Notes under the pieces: model-generated | Database searches by the model: none | The model's input: the letters and a program-made list of their open reading frames with translations, nothing else | Told to the model about the DNA's origin: nothing | Translations under genes and position numbers: made by a program | Assembly: GCA_947442905.1 (NCBI GenBank) | Contig: CANEWV010000153.1 | Location: 1 to 5,214, forward strand | Direction of reading: 5' to 3' | DNA length: 5,214 nt | Source of the DNA: Chitinophagaceae bacterium | Lineage (GTDB): Bacteria > Bacteroidota > Bacteroidia > Chitinophagales > Chitinophagaceae | Shown: positions 1-5,214 of the stretch, piece by piece | How the letters are laid out: each line of letters begins with the position of its first letter | Numbering within the stretch: the stretch's first letter is position 1

Positions 1-1
1 G

Positions 2-472
2 GCGAATGTAGAGAGTGATTATCAGCGCCGTTCAGATCTTATTCCAAACTTAGTAAACACTGTAAAAGGCGAAGCTAATTTTGAGCAAACAACATTACAA
101 AATGTAATTAGTGCAAGAGCAAGTGCTACCCAAGTAAAATTGGATGCTAATGATTTGTCTCCAGAAAAAATTCAACAATACCAAGCAGCGCAAGGTCAAT
201 TAACACAAGCGTTGGGTAAGTTATTAATGGTTACAGAAAACTATCCTAACCTACGTGCTAACGACGCCTTTAGAGGTTTACAAGCACAGTTAGAAGGTAC
301 TGAAAACCGTATTAAAGTTGCACGTAACGACTTTAATGCTGCTGTAGCTGCATACAATATTAAAGCGCGTACATTCCCTAACAATATTTTTGCGGGCATG
401 TTTGGCTTTAAAACTAAAGAAGGATTTAAGGCAGAAGCTGGTTCAGAAAAAGCTCCAGAAGTTAAATTCTAA
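2..472 (+). CDS. lemA: LemA family protein, 3' part (N-terminus outside window)
   Basis: The reading frame is open from base 2 to a TAA at 470-472, giving 156 residues with no start in the window. LemA proteins are usually about 185-200 residues with an N-terminal membrane helix followed by a helical, coiled-coil-like domain, so roughly 35-45 residues including that helix are missing. Family signatures are clear: YQRRSDLIPNLVNTVKG at visible residues 7-23, YPNLRA at 81-86, LEGTENRI at 97-104, and the late YN...TFPNNIFAGMFGF block at about 118-136. The tail EKAPEVKF is typical of Bacteroidota members. The TTG at 140 is an internal leucine codon, not a start, because conserved LemA sequence continues upstream of it. 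The family is membrane-associated and its molecular function is not settled. Two TPM-domain genes follow, a recurrent partnership, and the 20-base gap to the first suggests co-transcription. Identification is very secure; function is not. Confidence 0.95.
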   Translation, partial: ANVESDYQRRSDLIPNLVNTVKGEANFEQTTLQNVISARASATQVKLDANDLSPEKIQQYQAAQGQLTQALGKLLMVTENYPNLRANDAFRGLQAQLEGTENRIKVARNDFNAAVAAYNIKARTFPNNIFAGMFGFKTKEGFKAEAGSEKAPEVKF

Positions 473-492
473 TTTAAAGTTTAATCAGCTTC

Positions 493-951
493 ATGTTTAA
501 CCTATTTTCTAAAAAGCCACAGTCCTATTTTACGGAGCCAGAACAGGCACGTATTGTAGAAGCCATTAAAAACGCAGAAATGCGCACTAGTGGCGAGGTC
601 CGAATTTACATCGAAAACAAATGTAGGTTCATGAACCCCGTTCACCGCGCACAGGAAATGTTTTATAAAATGGGCATGCAAAATACGGCCGCTAAAAATG
701 CAGTACTTGTGTATGTGGCCATCAAAGACAAGCAACTCGCTGTTTTTGGAGATGCAGGTATTCATGAAAAAGTTGGTTCTGCTTTTTGGGAAGCCGAAGT
801 ACAAAAAATGTTAGAGGCCTATAAGCAGTCTCATTACGCCGAAGGTTTAGCAAATATGATTACAGCAATAGGGGAAGCGCTCAAGCAGCATTTCCCCTAT
901 GATGCTGCAACCGATAAAAACGAATTATCTGACAATATTGTTTTTGGATAA
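493..951 (+). CDS. TPM-domain protein without export signal
   Basis: This 152-residue protein consists almost entirely of one TPM domain (named for TLP18.3, Psb32 and MOLO-1; some members are reported to have phosphatase activity). The visible core is TSGEVRIYIE at residues 32-41, then NAVLVYVAIKDKQLAVFGDAGI at 69-90 with the usual hydrophobic strand, turn, strand and G-D-x-G-I. Next come W99, the helix with YAEGL at 115-119, and a C-terminal FPYDAATDKNELSD segment at 134-147 typical of the small Bacteroidota form. The N-terminus (MFNLFSKKPQSYF) has no signal peptide and there is no membrane helix, so a cytoplasmic or peripheral location is inferred. It lacks the D-x-A-G-x-L-S motif that opens the domain in exported paralogues such as the next gene. 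It starts 20 bases after lemA and stops 18 bases before the second TPM gene, so it is almost certainly in one operon with them. No Shine-Dalgarno sequence is visible, as usual in the phylum. Whether it is catalytic cannot be told from the sequence. Confidence 0.93.
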   Translation: MFNLFSKKPQSYFTEPEQARIVEAIKNAEMRTSGEVRIYIENKCRFMNPVHRAQEMFYKMGMQNTAAKNAVLVYVAIKDKQLAVFGDAGIHEKVGSAFWEAEVQKMLEAYKQSHYAEGLANMITAIGEALKQHFPYDAATDKNELSDNIVFG

Positions 952-969
952 TTGCCAGGCTATCTGCAC

Positions 970-1737
970 ATGAAAAAATTAATCACGCTTTTATTGTTTG
1001 CTTGTTTTGCGCAATTGTCATTTGCACAAAATATTTTGCCGCGTCCTAATCCACCAAAATTAGTAAACGATGTGGCGGGTGTTTTGTCGCCAGAGCAGCG
1101 CGAAATACTCGAGCAAAAATTAGTAGCACTCGATGATAGCAGTTCCAATCAAATTGCTGTTGTATTAATTCCAACCCTCGATGGTTATCCCATCGAAGAA
1201 TATGCCAATAAATTATTTAGAGAATGGGGCATTGGCCATAAAGGCACCAACAATGGCGTACTTATTATTGCGGCTATCAATGACCGTAAGGTTCGTATCG
1301 AGGTTGGTTATGGCCTAGAAGGCGCTATACCAGACATTACAGCATCTGATATTTACAACAATGAAATTGTTCCTGCTTTTAAAGAGCAAAATTATTTTAG
1401 AGGACTAGACAATGCTATCAATGCTTTAAGTAAAGCAGCCGTTGGAGAATACAAAATTAAAAAAGAGAAAAAAAGGAAGTCTAAGGGCAAGCCTTTATTT
1501 ACCTTTTTAGGCATGCTTATCTTTATTTTACTCGTTGTAGCAGGTGGCGGCGGTAGAGGCGGCGGAGGCTCAATGTCGCGTCGTGGCTATTCCGATGTTG
1601 CTACCGGTATGTTGCTGGGGTCTTTACTAGGTGGTGGTCGAAGCAGTGGTGGTGGATTTGGTGATAGCGGCGGCGGAGGCTTTGGCGGATTTGGTGGCGG
1701 AAGCAGCGGCGGCGGCGGTGCTGGCGGCGGCTGGTAA
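970..1737 (+). CDS. Exported TPM-domain protein, YgcG type, with membrane helix and glycine-rich tail
   Basis: The protein has 255 residues. Residues 1-19 form a signal peptide (MKK, hydrophobic LITLLLFACFA, then SFA before Q20). C12 sits inside the hydrophobic core and is not a lipobox. The TPM domain covers about 30-157: VNDVAGVLS at 32-40, QIAVVLIPT at 61-69, NNGVLIIAAINDRKVRIEVGYGLEG at 94-118, and the YFRGLDNAI helix at 142-150. A strongly basic linker (162-174, nine K/R) precedes one membrane helix at about 176-191. The tail (192-255) is rich in Gly and Ser and ends GGGW, a hallmark of YgcG-type proteins. The ATG at 970 is chosen because it begins the signal peptide. The in-frame TTG at 952, directly after the previous stop, would place six unsuitable residues before it. 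The gene ends in tandem in-frame stops, TAA then TGA (1735-1740). The likely place is the inner membrane with the TPM domain outside. Role unknown; linked to lemA by position. Confidence 0.94.
   Translation: MKKLITLLLFACFAQLSFAQNILPRPNPPKLVNDVAGVLSPEQREILEQKLVALDDSSSNQIAVVLIPTLDGYPIEEYANKLFREWGIGHKGTNNGVLIIAAINDRKVRIEVGYGLEGAIPDITASDIYNNEIVPAFKEQNYFRGLDNAINALSKAAVGEYKIKKEKKRKSKGKPLFTFLGMLIFILLVVAGGGGRGGGGSMSRRGYSDVATGMLLGSLLGGGRSSGGGFGDSGGGGFGGFGGGSSGGGGAGGGW
1543..1734 (+). repeat. GGN-rich low-complexity coding tract (glycine-rich tail)
   Basis: Dense GGC/GGT/GGA codon runs occur at about 1543-1569 and 1630-1734, encoding Gly-Ser-rich sequence at residues 192-200 and 221-255 of the exported TPM protein. 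The tract is clearly more GC-rich than the AT-rich sequence around it. The frame stays open through to the canonical C-terminal GGGW, so I see no slippage error here. Such tails are a normal feature of YgcG-type TPM proteins rather than an inserted repeat. Confidence 0.8.
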
Positions 1738-1776
1738 TGAAATACTCAAATACAAACTCAGTTAAAAAATAATCAC

Positions 1777-2592
1777 ATGAAAAAAACAATCATCGTTGCT
1801 GCTTTATTTGCAGTTGCATTTACAACGAGTGCGCAAGCGCCAAAACTGCCTGCAGGCACAAAATTTAAAGTAGTAACAGAATCAAACAATATCACCAGCA
1901 TGTCTATGATGGGTCAAGATATTGAACTATCTAATGGTTCTAAGGTGTATCAAAATTTTGAACTTAAATCAGTATCTGGTGCTAGTTATCATTTAGCTAC
2001 TGCTATTACTAGAATTGCTGGTTCTGTAAGTGCAATGGGTAACGAGCAAAGTTTTGATTCGGAAGATGCTAGTTTAAAATCTAATCCGATGATGGCTGAG
2101 CAGTTAAAAGTGCTGAATAAGCAAATAGACTATACCATCGAAAATGGAAAAGTAGTAAACTCTGTAAGTGCAGCGGGTTCTGAAGTTTTAAATGCTTTAC
2201 TAGCGCAAAATAATGGGACTTCTGATCAAGCAAAATTTTTCTTAACCCTTCCTGCTGCTTCAATTAAAGCGTCCCATCAGTGGAGCGTGGTTGATAATAA
2301 GCCTGAAGCAGCTACTCAGTCTTTATTTGTAATTGCAGAAGTAACTGCTACAGATATTAGTGTAAATGTTTTAACCAACGTTAAACTTTCAAATACACTC
2401 AATCAAAATGGAATGGAAATCAAGCAAAATACGCAAGGCACTATTAAATTAAAGCGTATTTACGATGCTAAAACAGGTATGTTAAAATCTGAAACTGGCA
2501 CTGGTGGCCTAAAAGGAACGATGAACGTTATGGGGCAGGATGCACCTATCGACTTAAAAATAACAACAAAATCAAGTGTAGTACCTATGTAA
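1777..2592 (+). CDS. Exported protein of unknown function (possibly DUF6263-like)
   Basis: The protein has 271 residues. MKKTIIVAALFAVAFTTSAQA is a classic signal peptide, probably cut near residues 19-21; there is no lipobox cysteine and no further membrane helix. The mature part is mostly short alternating hydrophobic/polar strands, suggesting a beta-rich periplasmic fold. Visible marks are FDSEDA at 93-98, IDYTIENGKV at 117-126, HQWS at 167-170, and a late YDAKTGMLKSETGTGGLKG segment at 229-247. A MGQD motif occurs at 45-48 and again at 252-255. The layout (signal peptide, phi-D-S-E-D turn, DxxTG near the C-terminus) resembles Bacteroidota domain-of-unknown-function proteins such as DUF6263, but I name that only tentatively. 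The ATG at 1777 begins the signal peptide and follows an A-rich leader. It lies 39 bases after the TPM gene with no visible terminator or TAnnTTTG promoter between, so co-transcription is likely. Its last six codons and stop form part of the shared terminator hairpin. Confidence 0.9.
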   Translation: MKKTIIVAALFAVAFTTSAQAPKLPAGTKFKVVTESNNITSMSMMGQDIELSNGSKVYQNFELKSVSGASYHLATAITRIAGSVSAMGNEQSFDSEDASLKSNPMMAEQLKVLNKQIDYTIENGKVVNSVSAAGSEVLNALLAQNNGTSDQAKFFLTLPAASIKASHQWSVVDNKPEAATQSLFVIAEVTATDISVNVLTNVKLSNTLNQNGMEIKQNTQGTIKLKRIYDAKTGMLKSETGTGGLKGTMNVMGQDAPIDLKITTKSSVVPM

Positions 2593-2609
2593 TAAGGTAC
2601 CACACTTGA
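2572..2609. terminator. Bidirectional intrinsic terminator between convergent genes
   Basis: The arms 2572-2586 (TCAAGTGTAGTACCT) and 2595-2609 (AGGTACCACACTTGA) form a 15-bp stem with an 8-base loop. The single non-Watson-Crick position is an A-C mismatch in rightward RNA but a G-U wobble in leftward RNA, so the hairpin is fully paired only for the aminopeptidase transcript. In the leftward direction TTTTGTTGTTATTTTT follows directly (2571 down to 2556). In the rightward direction the T-rich tract TTTTAATTTTTT (2617-2628) begins seven bases after the stem. The stem includes the last codons of the unknown-function gene, and its stop (2590-2592) lies in the loop. Termination in both directions is inferred from structure. 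Confidence 0.8.
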
Positions 2610-2618
2610 CACTGTATT

Positions 2619-5099
2619 TTAATTTTTTGGAGCGGGTAGTTTTGTTGATACAAAATTAGCCGCTTCTTTATTTCCAGCCTTTTCTAAGCTAGTTACAAGC
2701 CCTGTAAGACCTTTGTTGATCATTGGAGAGATCTGCGGTTTGTAAGCCTCAGGAATTGATTCTCTAAAGTCTACAATGGCAGTAACGCCTTCTTTAATTT
2801 TTACTACATCATTTGTTTTGCCTAAAAAGAAAGCAATTTGATTGGTCATCTGAATTTTTTCCATAGTTAGGCCCATTTTGTTAAAGCTGCTCATGATAAA
2901 ATCATAAGAACTAGCGTCGCCAAAACGGATGCTGTTTTCAATTAACGTAGCATTTAATCTTCCTTTAGAAGGTTGCTTGTTAAGTTCAATTGTCATTTTT
3001 TTACCAGCAGCACTATCAATATCCGTAAGCGCTCTTAATGCAGATCCTGCCACGGTGTAGCTAGAATCGTAACAAGCACTCGCAAATAAATCAGCTAACT
3101 TTTCGCTACGCTGCATGCCTAAATAATCAATAGCTGCGGCTCTAGCTATGCGTGAAGGATCTTTTTTAGCTATTTCAATAGACTTATTAATAACAACTGC
3201 ATCAGAAGCTAATCTTGTAAATGCATTGATTGCAAAAGTTCTAATTCTAAAAGAAGTATCAGATAAAGCAGCTAATAAAACTTTTCTGCCCAGTTCACTT
3301 TTTGCATTGTCAATGTCATACATAAAGGAAACGGCTTCTCTTCTATCTAAAAAGTTGCCCGCGTGAAAGTACTGGTGCGCATAGGCTTCCCTTGTTTTAG
3401 TATCCTTTTTTTCTGCCAATAAAATTTTATCAGCGTCCACATTAATATTGTCTGGTTTTGCAGCAACTGTAAAATTAAATGTGTCTACTTTGTTTTCGGC
3501 CCAAACCATATGGCGTGTTTTTGCATCACCATTCCATACATCAATGTTTATAGGGAGTTTAAATACTTTGTCACCCTTTTGTGTTTGTGCAACAATTACA
3601 GATGCAGTGCGTGTAGCATCGTTATAGTCATAACTAATTTCTAATTTTGGATGACCGCTTCCAAAATACCACTGGTTAAAATACCAGTTAAGGTCTTTGC
3701 CTGATACTTCTTCAAAAGCCATTCTTAATTTATGTGCACTACCGTTACCAAATTTGTTGGCAGTTAAATATTTGTTGAGTGCTGTAAAAAAGGCGTCGTC
3801 GCCAATATAATTACGCAGCATATGTAAGATGCGTCCGCCTTTATTGTAGCTAACTGCGTCAAACATGTCTTCTTTATCGTTGTAATTAAAACGAACAAGG
3901 TCTTTATTTTGAGAGCCGCTAAATAAGTAGCCCTGCATTTCATTGTAATGTTCAAATAAGGCTTCGTCTTTACCTAGTTTGTGCTCCCACCATAATAGTT
4001 GGCTGTAATTAGCAAAGCTTTCATTAACGGTTAAGTTACTCCAGCTTTCTGCAGTAACATAATCGCCAAACCACTGATGAAATAGTTCGTGTGCAATGGT
4101 TGATTCCCAACTGTTGCCATCCACTAATTCGCGTGCATCTTGTTGCGCGCTTTCTTGGTGAAGGGTAGCGGTGGTGTTTTCCATAGCGCCACTCACATAA
4201 TCACGAGCAGTCATTTGCGCATATTTAGCCCAAGGGTATTCTACACCTAGTTTTTTAGAGAAAAACTCCATCATAGCAGGGGTTTCGCCAAATATCTTGC
4301 GTGCTACTTTTTCATAATCTTTTTCTACATAATAGCTTACTTCTTTGCCTTTGTAGGTGTCTTTTACAACGGCGTAATCACCCATGCCTATAAAAAATAA
4401 ATAAGGCGCGTGTGGTTGTTTCATTTCCCAAGTATCTGTTCTAGTACCGTCACTATTTTTAACTTGACTGGTTAATAAACCATTGGATAAACTCACAAAC
4501 TTCGCAGGAACTTTTAATCTAAATGTTTGGGTAGATTTTTGATTGGGCTTATCAATAGTAGGAACCCATACCGATGTTCCTTCTGTTTCACCTTGGGTCC
4601 AAACCTGTGTAGGCTTGTTTTTTTCGGTACCCATTGGATTGATAAAATATAAACCTTTAGCATCTGTGATAGCTGCGCTACCAGTGCCTTTGTAGTCGTT
4701 TGGTTTAGCTGTGTAACTAATATATATAGTGTACTTTTCGTTTTTTACATAGCTTTTATCGAGCTGTACGTTAAGCGTCATGCCATCGTTGGTAAATTTC
4801 AAAGGCGTGTTTTTGCCATTTTTTACAACCGCTACTTCTTTAACGTCCATACCTTTTGCATCGAGTACTAAATTACTTGTAGGGTAGTGGTGTGGGTGTA
4901 ATGTAAGTTTTACTTTACCTACAAGCCAGGCGTTTGTAAAATCAAAACTGGCATCTAGTTCTGTGTGTACTAGATCGTTTGTTTTGGTAGCAGTGGCCTG
5001 ATACACTTCTTTTTTTACAGGGGTTGCCGGTTTGTTTTGAGCTTGAACGCTTATTGCAATTGCAAAAAGCAAGCAGCTCATGATTCCTATTTTTTTCAT
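2619..5099 (-). CDS. Exported M1-family zinc aminopeptidase
   Basis: This 826-residue protein removes N-terminal residues from peptides using one zinc ion. Residues 1-20 are a signal peptide (MKKIGIMSCLLFAIAISVQA, cut before QN). C9 precedes most of the hydrophobic core, so it is not a lipobox. About 40-245 is the N-terminal beta domain, with QGETEGTSVWVP at 169-180. The thermolysin-like catalytic domain follows, with substrate-anchoring GAMEN at 304-308 (E307). The zinc site is HELFH at 337-341 (ligands H337 and H341, general base E338) plus E360 after the canonical 18-residue gap. The transition-state tyrosine is Y418 in SYNKGG. About 485-565 is a beta domain, and 585-700 shows paired-helix HEAT-like repeats (for example the DTSFRIRTFAINAF region at 614-627). 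All key residues are present, so activity is expected. There is no type IX secretion C-terminal domain, so a periplasmic location is inferred. It is not a close match to E. coli PepN, so no symbol is given. It runs convergent with the operon on its left. Confidence 0.96.
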   Translation of the reverse strand: MKKIGIMSCLLFAIAISVQAQNKPATPVKKEVYQATATKTNDLVHTELDASFDFTNAWLVGKVKLTLHPHHYPTSNLVLDAKGMDVKEVAVVKNGKNTPLKFTNDGMTLNVQLDKSYVKNEKYTIYISYTAKPNDYKGTGSAAITDAKGLYFINPMGTEKNKPTQVWTQGETEGTSVWVPTIDKPNQKSTQTFRLKVPAKFVSLSNGLLTSQVKNSDGTRTDTWEMKQPHAPYLFFIGMGDYAVVKDTYKGKEVSYYVEKDYEKVARKIFGETPAMMEFFSKKLGVEYPWAKYAQMTARDYVSGAMENTTATLHQESAQQDARELVDGNSWESTIAHELFHQWFGDYVTAESWSNLTVNESFANYSQLLWWEHKLGKDEALFEHYNEMQGYLFSGSQNKDLVRFNYNDKEDMFDAVSYNKGGRILHMLRNYIGDDAFFTALNKYLTANKFGNGSAHKLRMAFEEVSGKDLNWYFNQWYFGSGHPKLEISYDYNDATRTASVIVAQTQKGDKVFKLPINIDVWNGDAKTRHMVWAENKVDTFNFTVAAKPDNINVDADKILLAEKKDTKTREAYAHQYFHAGNFLDRREAVSFMYDIDNAKSELGRKVLLAALSDTSFRIRTFAINAFTRLASDAVVINKSIEIAKKDPSRIARAAAIDYLGMQRSEKLADLFASACYDSSYTVAGSALRALTDIDSAAGKKMTIELNKQPSKGRLNATLIENSIRFGDASSYDFIMSSFNKMGLTMEKIQMTNQIAFFLGKTNDVVKIKEGVTAIVDFRESIPEAYKPQISPMINKGLTGLVTSLEKAGNKEAANFVSTKLPAPKN

Positions 5100-5112
5100 A
5101 TCTATTTATTGA

Positions 5113-5142
5113 GCAATAAAGATAGTAGACTGCAATTATTGC
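5113..5142. repeat. Operator-like inverted repeat upstream of the aminopeptidase gene
   Basis: GCAATAA (5113-5119) and TTATTGC (5136-5142) are exact 7-base inverted repeats separated by 16 bases. The left arm overlaps the candidate -7 element, and the right arm lies in the spacer before the -33 element. A regulator could bind here, but repeats this short arise by chance in AT-rich sequence. Confidence 0.25.
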
Positions 5143-5148
5143 TACATA
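5117..5148 (-). promoter_or_regulatory. Candidate promoter for the aminopeptidase gene
   Basis: Read leftward, TATCTTTA (5124-5117) matches the Bacteroidota -7 element TAnnTTTG at all but the last defined base. TATG (5148-5145) matches the -33 element TTTG with one mismatch, and the spacing is 20 bases. The -7 element lies 17 bases before the start codon, which would leave a very short leader. No purine-rich Shine-Dalgarno sequence precedes the ATG. Both elements are imperfect in AT-rich DNA, so this is a candidate only. Confidence 0.3.
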
Positions 5149-5170
5149 CTCATTTATTATGAGCGGTAGA

Positions 5171-5203
5171 TTTTAACTTTCTTATTAGAATGAATTAGAT
5201 TTG
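5171..5203 (+). promoter_or_regulatory. Candidate divergent promoter pointing out of the window
   Basis: TAGATTTG at 5196-5203 is an exact match to the Bacteroidota -7 consensus TAnnTTTG. A TTTT at 5171-5174, 21 bases upstream, is the only near match to the -33 element TTTG. If real, transcription would start near 5208-5211 and serve a rightward gene beyond the window, divergent from the aminopeptidase gene. The weak -33 element keeps confidence low. Confidence 0.3.
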
Positions 5204-5214
5204 AACCCATAATA

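Noticed and set aside
385..392. TATTTTTG, an exact TAnnTTTG match inside lemA, as an internal promoter for the TPM genes
   Set aside because: It encodes conserved LemA residues (NIF), has no TTTG-like -33 element at suitable spacing, and such matches are frequent by chance in AT-rich DNA.
140..472. A separate 110-residue gene starting at TTG 140
   Set aside because: Conserved LemA sequence continues in frame upstream to base 2, so TTG 140 is an internal leucine and the gene is simply cut by the window edge.
502..804. Leftward 100-residue open frame opposite the first TPM gene
   Set aside because: It lies wholly antisense to a clearly conserved TPM domain and its translation shows no recognisable family or plausible domain.
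952..969. TTG at 952 as the start of the second TPM gene
   Set aside because: It would place PGYLH before a perfect signal peptide that begins at ATG 970; the ATG start fits export and normal gene spacing.
979..1026. Lipoprotein lipobox in the second TPM protein (C12) or, similarly, in the aminopeptidase (C9)
   Set aside because: Both cysteines lie within or before the hydrophobic core rather than after it, and both proteins have ordinary signal peptidase I sites (SFA-Q, VQA-Q).
1601..1789. Leftward Arg/His-rich open frame opposite the glycine-rich tail
   Set aside because: Its composition is the mechanical reverse complement of GGN codon repeats; it is a shadow of the TPM gene.
3148..3366. 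Rightward 72-residue open frame inside the aminopeptidase gene
   Set aside because: It is antisense to the HEAT-like region, with no domain and no independent evidence of a gene.
5186..5212. Possible leftward tRNA 3' end (GGGTTCAAATCTA resembles a T-arm)
   Set aside because: The five-base stem around TTCAAAT has a G-A mismatch and a G-U pair, no CCA or clear acceptor strand follows, and the rest would lie outside the window; better read as a chance match or part of a promoter.

Overview
The window looks like ordinary chromosome from a Bacteroidota species, probably near Chitinophagaceae/Sphingobacteriales. This is an inference from several signs. The DNA is AT-rich, and the start codons lack Shine-Dalgarno sequences and sit behind A/T-rich leaders. 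Exported proteins begin MKK and end their signal peptides in A-Q. The lemA-TPM-TPM gene order is typical of the phylum, and TAnnTTTG-like promoter elements are present. I see no mobile element, phage gene, CRISPR array, rRNA or convincing tRNA.

Layout: four genes run rightward. They are the 3' part of lemA (2-472, cut by the left edge), a small TPM-domain protein with no export signal (493-951), a secreted and membrane-anchored TPM protein of the YgcG type with a glycine-rich tail (970-1737), and an exported protein of unknown function (1777-2592). The gaps are 20, 18 and 39 bases, so the first three are very likely one operon and the fourth probably belongs to it. A leftward gene (5099-2619) encodes an exported M1-family zinc aminopeptidase with a complete active site. 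The two transcription units converge on a 15-bp hairpin at 2572-2609 that can act as a terminator in both directions. Positions 5100-5214 are intergenic. They hold a weak leftward promoter candidate for the aminopeptidase and a rightward TAnnTTTG match pointing out of the window. No gap exceeds 300 bases.

How the genes may work together: LemA (a membrane-anchored helical protein in its family) and TPM-domain proteins are repeatedly found side by side in bacteria, and their joint envelope role is still poorly defined. Here one TPM protein appears cytoplasmic and the other exported, so the cluster could act on both faces of the inner membrane. That is inference. The aminopeptidase is probably an independent periplasmic peptide-degrading enzyme. 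I found no convincing novel defence or mobile system. The points most worth a second look are the two-sided TPM pair, the basic stretch before the membrane helix of the second TPM protein, the uncharacterised fourth gene, and the bidirectional terminator embedded in that gene's 3' end.
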